This document shows, piece by piece, positions 40,747-53,027 of a stretch of 64,000 nucleotides of DNA. Made by a program: the position numbers and the translations under genes. The stretch is from positions 682,001 through 746,000 of the forward strand of contig JBCAMK010000007.1 of the NCBI GenBank assembly GCA_038503065.1, given 5' to 3'. The notes below the pieces were generated by a model. That model saw nothing but the letters and a program-made list of their open reading frames with translations, was not told the origin of the DNA and did not search any database. Position 1 is the stretch's first letter. Every line of letters begins with the position of its first letter. The DNA is from Paragyromitra xinjiangensis (taxonomy: Eukaryota; Ascomycota; Pezizomycetes; Pezizales; Discinaceae).

Positions 40747-43700
40747 GTTAGGCTATCTCAATCGAGGCAGCATATCAAGGCACCAAAGTCGTCTTCGATG
40801 GATTGGTAACCCAGTTGGGTTAGGTGTGGGCGAAGATGTATGCTGGTACGCTGTGGAGGGCGTATTGGAGGCACGAGGCAATAATTAGGGAAATGGCTTT
40901 TGTTTCCTACCAGCGAAACAAACGAGAGGACTGAGGGGATGAGGACGAGGATAAGTAACGGATTATTGCAGGGTGGAGCAAACTGAGGAAAAGGCGAAAT
41001 GATATCGGCACCTTGACCTATATACAAATCTCCGGTACTGCCATGCACAAAACCGGTATGCGAGGTCTAATTTAACGATTTCTGACCAGTCCCACAAGGG
41101 TGCCTTCTGGAACTTCCAGGGAAAGTGACGGTATTGGATGTCACCGTGAGATGAAAGCAGATTGGTGTGAGCGTAGTGGCTGCCTCGTTTCCATGGAATC
41201 CACGTCCATAACTGGCTCTAGACGTCTGAAGTCCATCCTGTCCAAGCAAGCAAGCAGACACACAGACTTTTCCGCCCTGGCATTTTACAGGGGCTTGGTA
41301 GGTCTGCGCGCGATCTGTCAAAGTCCGAGCTGAGGTTTTTGTTTTGTGGGGGCTGCTTGCTGCTGTTGTCGGTGCCAACACAGGTCTGCACACATGTCAG
41401 CGAATATGAAGAACCCTCATATCGTTGAGAACAGAACAATCCTTCGTGATCTCTCGATTGTACGTGGAACTGAGAAATGAGGACCGAAATCCTGTGGCCT
41501 GACCTACTCACGCCAATTCTCATGACCAGTTACAAAGTACATACATAGGCGTGTGGTACGGGTGGACGGGTATCCGCATTGGACAGATTGTGCCCCGGTT
41601 TGCCGCGTTTGTTGTTGGATGTCAAGGAAGGAAGGACAGTGCGCTCCACCGAGAAATGGTTTCTTTTTCTTCAACCGCGGTACCTTTTCTGAGGTCTCAG
41701 TCGACCCTTTGTTATTGATCGACAGGTTCTGTTGGAAGCCTTCTGATCCGCTGATCTCCTCGCCAAATTACAAACGACATCGTTGAAAACGTGGGATTGT
41801 GCAATTTTTATTTGCTTCCGTCATTAAGGCAGCCCATTATCGTTCTCTATATGCCACTCCTTAAGAGCATATGTATTCCTGGATTGCACTCCCGCCAGAG
41901 TATCAGTTCTCTACCGAATTCAAGGCCATCTATTTGAAACAAATCTGACTGTTCGTCCCATGATAAGCCAAGAAGATAACCAAACAACGGCGAGAAACAA
42001 TGCACCCCACAGTCCACCTATAGACCAGAGCAGAAAAGAAAAAACATAATTGATCGGCGTCAAACTCGGTCGTTGTAATTCAAAAGCGGGTCCTTGAGGC
42101 GAAGAAGTTTACAAATTCAATCGCCACTAAACCAAATTTGACCAAGTTGATGGAAGATGCCCCGGTATACGTAGGGTCCGGTACACAAACTCAGGGGGGT
42201 GTGCGGCTCGGCGAAGATGCACAAAAACGATCTGCGTCTGTTTCGAATTGTCACACCAACTCCGCGCCGACTTTTATGGTGATGTTTACAAGACTAAATC
42301 TAGTCTGGAGATCGGGCAGTGAGACGGAATATCTACTAGAGCAGCGCGTGTATTCGTAATTTCTATGAGTAAACGACGTCAGAAGTCAAGATAGTGAAAA
42401 CATCGTATCCACCGGGCCAGTCTGGTCTGGATCTCTTATGGATAGAAGCTCGAGCACGATGAGAATCATGAGATGGCTAGAACTCCTAAATGGCGGTGCA
42501 CCGAGCACAACCTCCCCCCGTTTATACCGATTGCCGACATCAAAGCGGAAAGCTTGGTCTCCACGAGCCGAGGTCAGAAAGTAGAAATTTTCTACACTAT
42601 AATTAACTCTTTTCCCAACCCGGACGAGAACCACCGTTTCACCAACGTGCCGCTGCTCGCATCGTATTGATATTCTGTTCAACTCCAAAAGAGTTCATGG
42701 AGGTGCGGCTCGGTAGAAGCCTATTGTGTGACATCATTCTCGGAGTTTTACTCTCAACATAGGAACCCGAGAAATTCTCGATCTTTGTGAAAATCATGCA
42801 ACCGCGGGGAAAGCTAAAAAGCCACATATCTGACTCTCCTCTTCGATGCGCACACGCGTATGCACCGGGAAGATGACGCCAGCGGGATCGGGTCCGTCGA
42901 TAAAGATAGGATCTGTGATAGGTGCTCACATCCTCGGAATTTCATGGACAACTACAGCTCATTAATCCGTTCCGAGTGGTTCCACAATTTCGGTGGCTGG
43001 TCTACATTTGAAAATGGTCATATATATGTATATATTTTAAACAATATTTGACATGCGACTGATATGCCGTGATGGAGATGGGGCTGGCGTGGCCCTTCTG
43101 GTGGGGCTAGGTTCCAGTATCAGGAGTCGACAGTACAGATAGAAATTGATCGCAAAATCACAATACCTACATGTACATGCGTGGCAAATCTGTTTATTCG
43201 GCGCCTGGCATAGACTATCAATGACGAGATGAAGAAACTTCGGGAATTTGACAGTCAGTTTTCTCGGTCGATTTACCATAATGAAAGGTAATTGTGATTC
43301 AGCCAACAATCACAATTACTCACTCGACTCCTGTTTGCACTGATCAGCATGACATGGATGCTTTAATACCAACTCTTGTTCCTACATGTAGTCATACACG
43401 CACAACTCACATACCCAAACATAGCCTGCCTATGTAAGGCTCCGAAAAAAAAAAACCACCCCTTGTGTTCACCGGTTGTTCCTGATGGGAGTAATATGGG
43501 TCCACCAACTCGGGAGCTGGGGTACCCAATAGTTAAGAATCTCCGTTCTGCGAACTAGAAAAAGAAAGTCTAGACTTCCCTTAGGAGAAAAAAAAAGAAA
43601 ACCATGACATTTGCAAATACATCTCTCATTCCCGTCCCGTCCCGAAATTACCTTTAGCCAAGCGGGTGCGGCTCCAAGAGGCTCAACTGAGCCTCACGTC

Positions 43701-46129
43701 ATAGCATCACCTTCGGCGCGATGTTTCCTCTTCAGCTTCGAGCGAAGTAGAGGTTCCGTCTGCTGACATGGTGGGGTAATTAATCTGTAACATCTCATAC
43801 CAAGCCTTTTCTTTGTTATGCATATATGCACACGTGTGCGTGCGCATACTGTGTCATAGGGATGGCGACGGTGGGGTATCAGACGTGTTGATAGATATCT
43901 TGTTGATGATAGGTGCCCTGATATTTTCGAGTTTCAAGACGATTCACGACCCAAGAATCGAGTTCCGAAACGATGCACGATCATGGTGGTTGGCCCGCAT
44001 CGTGCATACTTAGCGATGGGCGACATTGAAACTGGTATGCAAAATACAGTCATCCGCTACGCCCCCTAGTTTATAAGCCTGTGATGAATCATGTGTATGC
44101 GTGGCAGGTTGGCCCATTTACTCCTGCCTAAACAGTGCGAGCAATGAGATTTTTGTTTCTATAGGTTGAGGGAGCTCCATGGATTATCTCAGTTGGTATA
44201 TTTCTTGCTAATTGGTTAATTTTGTGTAGGGAAGTTTGGAAAGTCAATCATCGATTACCCCGCGTTGTTGCAAAGACAATCAGAGCTATGCCGGAGCTGG
44301 TGATGCAAGCAGTAACAGCACTGGCTTCTTCGATCGAATCGATGACGTTGGAACATTGTGAAATCATGGATTATCACTCGATAACGGTATAGCTAATGGT
44401 AACAACCCTGGTCCCTTAGAGCACCAAACAAAGCTCACATATATCCAACGTATTATATGGAGCCCGAGGATACCTTTAGCGTCTACTGCGTACATGCAAA
44501 TTTTAGGACGGACTGGCCCACCACATCGGAACCTGGAACAGACCCCGATTAACAGGAGCTTGTTTCTACATGACCCAAACAGGGAAACATGTTAGTTTCC
44601 ATCAAATTGGATGTGAAACCGTTTACCAACTACAATGATAATTAAGGATTATCTCTAGCGCAGAGCTATGTACCCCTCGTCGTGTCAAAATCCCAAGCCA
44701 AAATTAAATACAGGGTGCAAAGGATTGCCAAGACATATCACCCAGGGAGGCTCAACCGTTCCAACGGGCTTCAAGAGCTTAATTTCTCCACAGGATGTTC
44801 CAATTTTCTCGTTACGCGAGGTTCCACGGTACCTCATCTTGGAACACCGTATCTTAGGGTGACGACACTAGTTTCTGTACCTGGCGTGTTGCTAAAGTCC
44901 GATCACCGATGGGTTGGTGGTTGTCGCTTCGGAGTTCTTGGGAACTACATGTGTGAACCACGAGTTTCGTGGTCCATCTGCATGATGCATGCTCTTGTCA
45001 GTTATGCATAAGAAATAGAGTTCATGCACGCGTATGATGCAGTCGCGTTGGCATTTTCCTCTCGCTACGTTGTCGGTTGCTGGCACGTAGTGGGCTGTTA
45101 GGTAGATAGGGAGATCGCAAGGTGTGGTTAGGCTGGGAGGAAATGCTTTGGGCCCTCAGATGAAGGGTTTTGAGATGAATAGTTTTGGTGGGGGATTAGT
45201 ATTGCTCGGGTCACCGAGCAACACGGTATTGAAGCTTAGGACTGAGAACATGGTTGGGAGTCGGTTTTAAAGAGTCGACGAGCTACACAAAAAATCGCAG
45301 ACTGATAGAGGGGAGTCAACGGGAGCTCTGTTTTCATTATCTCAACTCACAGCTGTGGGAATTGTTCGTTTAATCATATGAAATCACTCGGTATTCGTAC
45401 CAAAGATAGAATCAACGATAAAACTGATTCGATGGGGAGTAGACAATCAAGGGAGGGCCTGGTACAGAGATGGCCTTGCTTGCTTCCTTTCTGCTCCTAG
45501 AGGAAGTCTCCATCCATCTGTGCGTCTTTGGTTTGAATGCTAACCCTAGTTGAACGATAATTGAGGGCAGAATTGTGCTGATATTACACGTACATGTAGC
45601 TCCTGGTTGTGTTTTTGATGATTTTTAGGATAGTTTCTTTAGCTGGTGGCTCAGTTGGCAGTTTTATTTTTTGTACCTTGAATGGAAAATGTTCTCTTTG
45701 TCCCGAGCTAGAGAACCAACGCGTGAAGACCGTCGCTCACTGTGATTGGTACGCGTATTACTAAGGCAGGTCCACGCGGTCGCGCACCGTCTCACGTGAG
45801 GCTGGACTGTTTGTCTTGGCTTTTTCCACGCGACCCGTCGCGACAACCCACAACACATTCCCAGAAACTTCCTTCGCCCCATCTTATCTCCACACCAGAT
45901 ACGAATTCACGAACAACCACATTTTCAACCGCTATTAGCGTCATAGCCACTGACGACACATCTACTTTTGAGTCACTGCGAATCAGAGCAAGCCATCAAG
46001 GGTTTACAATTGTGTATCTACGAAGGGCTTATCTTAGCTCGTTTTTTCTCCCCTCTTTTTAGCCACAACCCTCTGTTTCTTGCTGTACCCAGCGAGTAAG
46101 CCGCCTGCCAGGGCACCTGTTGTATAAAG
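40747..46129. other. Gene-free interval between divergent genes
   Basis: 5.4 kb upstream of both the Ser-rich gene (-) and the AT-hook-repeat gene (+). No supportable coding frame. Contains three TACATGTA palindromes (near 43169, 43383 and 45591), a CAAG-type microrepeat (near 41245) and a CCCGTCCCGTCCCG run (about 43630). The last 300 bp before 46130 are C/A-rich and probably 5' UTR. Confidence 0.55.
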
Positions 46130-49100
46130 ATGGCGCCAACGCGTCGATCAACGAGAGCGGGGAAGTCTACCGATCAAGAAGTTGCTAAACCCCCAGCGGC
46201 TTCAACACCATCTACAAGGGCCACTAGGGCCAGACCAGCGACGAAAGCGAGTTCTCCTGTGGTGAAGACAACACGCAAAACGGCATCGAAAACACAGACT
46301 GTGCCCCAAGTCGAAGAGGAGGAGGAGGAGGAAGAGAAGGAGGAGAAGCCGAAGCCGAAAGTGAGGGGAACGCGCAAAGCTGCATCCAAAGCACAGATTG
46401 TGGCTGAGGCTGGAAACCAGGAAGTTATCAGCCCAGAGGAGGTTGAAAATGTTGTTGCTGCTGCTACCAGACGTTCAAATCGTGCCACGTCTATTGCTTC
46501 ATTACAGTCACCAGCTAAGTCCAAGGCAGCACGTGGTCGTGTCACTAAAAAGACTGCTCCGGCAAAGAGAGGCCGAGGTGCTGCTGCTATCACTGAAGAT
46601 GGCAATGAGGCTGTTTCAGATATCGATGACGATCCTATCGCCCCCAAGAAGACACCCAAGAAAGGACGAAAACTGTCTGTTGAGACCGTCAGCTACTCTG
46701 CTCCGACCGCCCCTGCCGAAGCCGTTGAGGAGCCAGCCGTTGTTACTCAAGGTCGTTCAAAGCGTGGGGCTGTAAAGAAGTCGAAGAATCCAATTGAGGA
46801 GCCGGTGGTCGCCGAGAGTTCCGTTGATGTTTCTGCAACCCCGTCCTGGGCGAAGAAGAGAGGTGGAAGGAAACCAAAGATCGCTCAAGATACCGAAATG
46901 GTTGGTGAAAGTGTTGGTCAGCAGGCCGAAGCTGGAGGGGCAAAGACGGAAGCCGCGGAGGTTAATATCGAAGTCAATGCCGAGAATGCCGGTGCCGAAG
47001 CCCCGGAGCCTGTAGTCACTAAAGGAAGAGGACGCAGGGGGAAGAAAATTGATGCTGTTGCTGATCTGCCCGAAGTCACCGTCGAAATTGCGGAGCCTGA
47101 ATCCGTTGCCCTAAAAGGAAGAGGAGCCAGGAGGGGTAAGAAGGTCGAAATTGCTGTCGAGGTGCCTGAAGCCGCTGTGAGAGATGCAATTGTCGAAACT
47201 GCAGAACCTGAGGTCGCTGTTACCAAGGGGAGAGGGGGTAGGAGGGGCAAAAAAGTCGAAGCTGCTGAGGAGCCCGAAGTCCCTGTTGAGGATACCAACG
47301 TTGAAGTTGTGGAACCTGAACCCGTTGTTGCGAAGGGGAGAGGAGGCAGGAAGGGCAAGAAGGTTGAAATTGCTGTTGAGGTGCCTGAAGTCGCTGCCAG
47401 GGATACAAGTGCCGAAGTTGCGGAGCCTGAACCTATTGCTAGAAGGGGAAGAGGACGCAGAAAGAGCAAGGTTGAGGTTGTTGTCGAAGTCCCCGAAGCC
47501 ACTGTCGAGAACACCGATGTCGAAGCTGCGGAGCCCGAGCCCATTGTCGTGAAGGGAAGAGGGCGCAAAAAGGGCAAGAAGGTCGTTCAAGATGTCGATA
47601 TCGCGGAAGGCAATCAACAGAACGAGTCCGAGGGTGCGGGTATTGACACTGCTGTCGTCGAGGATAATGAAGCCGTTGCCGAGGAGGCCAAAATTGCGGA
47701 GCCTGAACCCCTTGCTACCAGAGGGAGGGGACGTAAGAGGGGCAGGGGAGTGGATGCTGTTGCGGAGGAATCTGAGCCTATTGCTGGAGATACCAATGTC
47801 GAGGTTGCGGAAGCTGGGCCAGCTGCTGCAAAGGGGAGGGGGCGCAAAAAGGGCAAAAAGGTGGTTCAGGATGCTGAGGTAGTAGATAACAGTGTCAATC
47901 AGGAGGCCGAGGTCGACGCAGAGACTGAGGTCGTGGAGGTTGGTACTATCGCCGAGACTGTTGCTGAACAACTTGAGGCCGTAGTTGAGGATATCGAGAT
48001 TGAAGCCGTGGAGCCTGTAGCTAAAGGCAGAGGGCGTAAGAAGGCTGTAAAAGCCACCCTGACAAAGAAGGTCACTAGGAAGGGACGAAAATCTGTTGCA
48101 GAGGTTCCCGAGGGTGATGTCATTCACACCCAACAGACCGAAATCGATGTTGATGTCGAAGTGGGAGGAGTGGAGTTTGGGGCTGAGCCAACTACCGCTA
48201 TCCCAACTGTTAAGGATTCGGGTGTTTTCCTCGAGGACGAGCCTATCCTGAAAGAGCCTATTGTTGAAAGGCCTGAGTCCCTCACCGAGCAATCGGTTGC
48301 CGAAACCAGCATTGAAGAACCTGAAGCTATTGCCCAGGAACTGAGTACTATCGCTGATGAGGAACCAACCACTGCTGTACAATCCGAAGTCGAGGGTGGG
48401 AAGCCTGGGCCAAACATCGAATTAGAGCCGGTGGTTGAGGAGCTGTCCGCGGATACCGAGATGTCAGGACCAAATGTCGAAGATATCGAAGCTGAGCCGG
48501 AACGCGTAGCCCGCCCCGTCAAGCCTCGTAAGAAAGGGAGGAAATCAACGGTGACTCTCAAGAGGGAGCGTCGGGCCAAGGCTGCTGCGAAGGAGGCTGG
48601 GTCTGGGCTGAAGTCTGCCCCAACAAGTGATGCGATTGTTGAAGACGATGTGCTACCGGTGGACGTCGAAGAGAATGAAGTCGAGCAGGTAGAAGGGGAG
48701 GTTATTGTGGAGCAGAAGGAGGTCTTTGGGGAAGCTGAAGATGAAGGAGAACCCGACTTGCCTTTGCCGTTTTCGTCGCCCGCCGCGAAACCGACTATTG
48801 TACTCTCGCCGAGAAGGACAACGCCAGATCCTGATTTGGATCCTATTAAGACACCCGTACCATCTTCACCCCTTGACAGCCGCATGTCTCATCCATTAAA
48901 CTCGTCTCCGCTCCGCCAGGGCAACTCCGACACACTTGTTCTTGCTTCACCACGGCAGGCTACTACGCCTAGCAGCTCCCCTAGCAAGAAGCGATCTACT
49001 CCGAATACCCGCGCTTCCATCAGTCGTTTGTCCGAGTCGGGTACTCCGTTTACGAGAAGTTTGGAAGGTAATAATCCTGATCTCTATTTTTGATTGAATA

Positions 49101-52100
49101 ATAAGTTGATTAAGCGATGTAGATTCCCGTGATGCCCATGCGTCGTCTATGAGCACACCTGCGAGGGGCCAGAGCACGAGTGTGGCCTCAAGCCCCATAA
49201 TGATGCCACCTGCAACCCCGAATGTTGTTGCTGGAGATGCGCGTAGTCCAATTAAACAAACGCCGACCAAGGAGTCAGAAGTCGTTGGAGATGCGACGCT
49301 TGGCGAAGTTGGTGAGCGTAGTCTGCTAGTAGGCAGTGCTGTAAACCTTAACTCGAGCCCTGTTAAGAACTCAAGTCCAATGAAAGGTGAGTTATGTTTT
49401 CTGCTTGGTGAGTTGTATTTTGGGCTAAGATTTTTGAATAGCTGCTTCAGAGGTTGGCAAGTCGAGCCCTGTCGGTCGCCTGAGCTTTGGAGGACCCGAT
49501 ATCACGCAGTCTAGCCCCTTAGTTGGTAGACTCGAGATAAATGATCCAAATCTACTTCTCTCGAGCCCACTTGCTATGTCGTCGAAGTCATTTAGTCCGA
49601 CGAAGGCTCAGCAGAGTAGCCCGACGAGGAGTAGTCCGCTCAAGTACTCTTGTAAGTTCCGTTCTTTTGTTTCATGTTTTTTTCGTTTCGTTATGGTTGT
49701 TTTGATTTGCCTAATCTAATATTTGAATCAAAATAGCTATGGGTTCTCCGCATGGGTTTTCCGGTGATGAGACGGTAGGCGAAAGTTCTTTTATGAGCTT
49801 TGAGAAGGATTATCACCGTATGAACGTACCAGATGATGATGTAGAGGGAGAGGAGGAACTTGAGCACCAAGAAGTGTTTGAGTATGGAGAAGAAGTGGAA
49901 GAGAAAGGGGATGAGCAACTGAAGGCTTGTAAGTTCGATCCTCCTGGTTGCATACTGTTTTGCGTTGGTTAATAGTATGTAGTCTCAGCTACAAAAGTAG
50001 GAGAAGGTAAGGTTGTAGAAGAAGTTGCAGAAGATAGTCTGGATTTCGATGCGACAATCGATGAGAGCAGGTTGTTCAAACTGGCAGAGAAGGCAATGCT
50101 GGAAGGTGAAGCACAGGTGCAGCGTATGTTCATACTCTCTGATTGTAGCAAATCACGGGTTGTGGTTGAATTTATTATTGGTCTTCTAACATACTGCAGC
50201 AGAACAAGGAAAAGAGGAAGAAGAAGAGGGGGGGGTAGACGATATTGCCCCACAGGTTCCCCAGCGCAACGTCCTGACCTCTAGAGTCAGTGATTTCGAA
50301 CTCTCGTGTCTTGAGCAAGTCCACCCTGAACTTGGCCAGGCTGAGGCTCGTATCGAGGGTGTGCAAACAGTGCCCAAGGAGCAAGAGGCAGATATCGGTG
50401 AGAGAGAGGAACACGTGCAGAGCGAAGATGTCGCAGAAGGCGATCTTACGTTCTCGGATTGTGTAGGGGACGGTGATAGCATTCCATCCTCTCCGATCCT
50501 AGATATCACCTCCCCAATCAAGTTTGATTACCGCCCCACCAACGAGATCTTCCCATCGAGAGAGTCGGAAGAGCCGGAGGAAGAGGGTCAACAGAGTGGG
50601 CCTTTTAGTCCTATAGACATGGATTTTTTCAGTAATCGGTCTTTCGATACCTCAGCTGCGGACTGGCATGATGATGATGAGGAGGAGGAGGAGGAGGAGG
50701 AGGAGGAAGGGGAAGAAGATGGAGATGGAGATGGGGATGAACCGGATGTGAATAGCCCAGGCGGACGCCTAAAGCATTTCCGAGCTTCTTCCCCTCCTAA
50801 CATCTGGCCCACAGACGAGCAGCATGAAGATGAGTCCGTGGGCTCTGAACCCCCTGCCTCGCCCGCGCCCAAGGTTACAATGCCCTGGGACGAGAGTGGC
50901 TTCGATTTCTCGGAGGAGTTTATTCGCCCCCCAAGCGAATCACCGGAGCCGAGCGGTGAGCGTAGCTTTGACTTCTCTAAGCAGCTGCTCCCGCCAAGTT
51001 CCCCTACGTCCGAGAAGCCAGCTGCTGACAGCGCAGAAAAAGCTCCCTTACCTGCCGCCGCTGAACAGCAGCCTTCGTCACCTGCCGCTAAGGATATTCC
51101 TCCCATCACTTTTGAAGCTGGTGGGGAAAAGACTCGTCCGATTGCGAAAGCGAGAAAACCAAAATTTAAAACTGACGCCTGGTTGGGAAAGAAGGGTTTG
51201 CAGCCGAAAGGGGAAAAAGGGAAGGGGTTACCAGTGCTAGAAAAGCCAGTTGATGAGGAAGAAACGATAGAGATGAAGGGAGGGAAGAGGTTGCTGGCCA
51301 CAGAAGGAGATGAAGAGCGCATCAAGAGGATAAGAAAAGATACCGAGGCTGCCCCCGAATTATCTCAAGTACCTGCCTTCCTTTTGCCTCCAAAGGATAT
51401 CATTGAGGCAAGGGAGGGAGAGAAAGGGAGGCGTCAAACATTTGGTGGTAGACCAATGGCAAAAGCGACAGGCCCCTCGAAGAGGAGAAAGTCCTTTCCT
51501 GAAAGCCCGAACGTCCCTGACCGGCAATCATATCTCTATGCCTCCGATCCAGAGCGTATCTTGCGTCATTGGGCTCAGTATGAGAAGGACCAGGCCGCTC
51601 CTGAGCCAACCGTCTCTAACAGCTCATTGCCCTCAGTTCCTGCAGACCCTGCGACTCCCTCAGGCGATGACTCGCTACAAAGCCCAGCTCGTCCTCCATT
51701 TGTAAGATTCCTTCCGTTAGTGGTGAAAGCATGATATCTAACATAATTTAGGCGTCTCCTCGACCTAGAAGGCTCCGATCCGTGCCTGGCGCTGGGAAAT
51801 CGTCACCAGCTGCCTCCGGCCCCCCTTCGTCCCCACCCAGCAGTGGGAAAGGGAAGAGGAAAGCCGACGAGCCCCTTGATACTGGGCGCGTGGCTAAGTC
51901 CAGCATCCCTGTCTCGAGGAGGATACCCCGCCGCCTATTCAATAGCAAAACCCAAGAGGAGGTTGATCTTGTCAAAAAGAACACGGAGCACAACGCTCTG
52001 TATTCCTGCACATTGGACTATGAGCCTATTAAAATGAGTGGGAAACGGCCACCCTCTCTTGACCATAACGATATCCAGCGTCTCGCCGCGGAGGCTCGTC

Positions 52101-52500
52101 GAAAGCGGTGGGAAGCGGAGGAGTTGGGTCTAGTGTTGCGCCCTGGAGAAGATGAAGCGTTCGTTCCAGTGGAGGGTCAAGGGGAGAAGAAGAGGATCAA
52201 GTGGGATGACCAATTAGAGTACGGTTGTGGAAGTGATGTCTCGGAAAGGCCTCGTGCTCGTCCCGAGTATCTACCAAATAAGGGCATCTTGTCTGTGAAG
52301 GTGAGGCTTTGTGAATTACTCTTACTTCTTGGTTGGTAAATGCTAACGTCCTTAAAAAGCCTCGTCTAAATGTTCACGGCAACTGGATTCCAACCCCGGG
52401 AGCTCCTCCTCTTAAGATCCCGCAGGAGTTGGTGGTGGTTAAAAAGATTGTGTATAAAGGGGAAGAGGAGCCGGTGGCGAAGAAAGGTGGGAAGAAATAA
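46130..52500 (+). CDS. Very large AT-hook-like tandem-repeat protein, probably nuclear/chromatin
   Basis: About 1975 aa in eight exons: 46130-49067, 49123-49386, 49451-49651, 49737-49928, 49983-50123, 50200-51701, 51752-52300 and 52360-52500. All joins keep frame. I do not recognise a named family. The N-terminus is basic (MAPTRRSTRAGKS, several GTRKAASK/TRRSNRA-type patches). Residues about 295-650 hold nine units, mostly about 36 aa long, each with a KGRGRRGKK/KGRGRKKGKK core, like AT-hooks without the usual proline, separated by acidic Val/Glu/Pro linkers (EVAEPEP, EVPEVA). Exons 2-4 are packed with S-P sites (SSPVK, SSPLK, FSPTK), typical of CDK targets. Exon 6 encodes a D/E run of about 25 residues and repeated FDFS motifs. 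The C-terminal 250 aa look conserved (RRLFNSKTQEEVDLVKKN, EHNALYSCTLDYEPIKM, RPEYLPNKGILS, LNVHGNWIPTPGAPP). Chromatin or chromosome-structure function is inference from composition. Confidence 0.85.
46995..48060 (+). repeat. Coding tandem repeat encoding nine AT-hook-like units
   Basis: Nine copies of an AAGGGGAGAGG(A/G)CGCA-type core occur near 47020, 47112, 47224, 47333, 47440, 47551, 47719, 47831 and 48022. Most spacings are close to 107-112 bp; two are longer (about 168 and 191 bp). Units have diverged at both DNA and protein level while keeping the K-G-R-G-R core. Confidence 0.85.
50668..50742 (+). repeat. Coding GAT/GAG trinucleotide tract (acidic run)
   Basis: Repeated GAT, then GAG and GGAGAT units encode a stretch of Asp and Glu ending in DGDGDGDE inside exon 6 of the AT-hook-repeat gene. 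Length polymorphism between strains is likely. Confidence 0.85.
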
Positions 52501-53027
52501 GGAAGAAATGGGGTAATGAAGGTTTTTGGAAGGTGGTAAAAATATTTGGCGGCTTATTAACGAGATGCGAGTAGGGATGTTATTTTTTTGAAGAGCGTTG
52601 GCTTTTGTACTTTCATGTACTTCATGTACATTCTTATCCTGAATTTTCGGCCTTTATCGTTTTTTCTTTCTGGGTTGGATTTCATTGTGGGGATTTTGGG
52701 ATTTTCTAGGGTTTATATCCAGTGTCTATGTCTATAATTTCCAGTTATCATGTTGCCTCATGTAAGTATCTTAGATGGTCTAACGCTCAATTTGAAAAGT
52801 TAGTCGGTATCGATTCGAGGCATGGCGTTCGTTCATCCTCGTTGAAGAATCTGTAGCTTTTGTGATATTAGGAGTATTTGTCTGTTATCGACTGGAAATT
52901 TAATCATTGGCACGGGGTATGCCAAGAGAGTTACTAGCAGTTACCCGGCTCTTTGCGATAGCTTGAGCTGTACGAGTAAGCTTCAACGACTCATCGACAC
53001 TTCGCGTCTCAGGTTAACCAACAAGCC
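52501..53027. other. Intergenic region before SNU66
   Basis: 527 bp between two plus-strand genes. The T-rich first part with a repeated CATGTAC motif (about 52610-52632) is probably the 3' UTR of the upstream gene; the rest is promoter/leader of SNU66. No gene seen. Confidence 0.65.

Noticed and set aside
46115..46132. TATAAAG immediately before the ATG of the AT-hook-repeat gene
   Set aside because: Too close to the start codon to act as a TATA box for this gene; chance.
47111..48382. 423-codon open frame on the minus strand
   Set aside because: It is antisense to the AT-hook-repeat exon; stop-free because the sense repeats are rich in GAA/GAG/GTT codons. Its protein (Asn/Leu/Ser-rich) has no features of its own.
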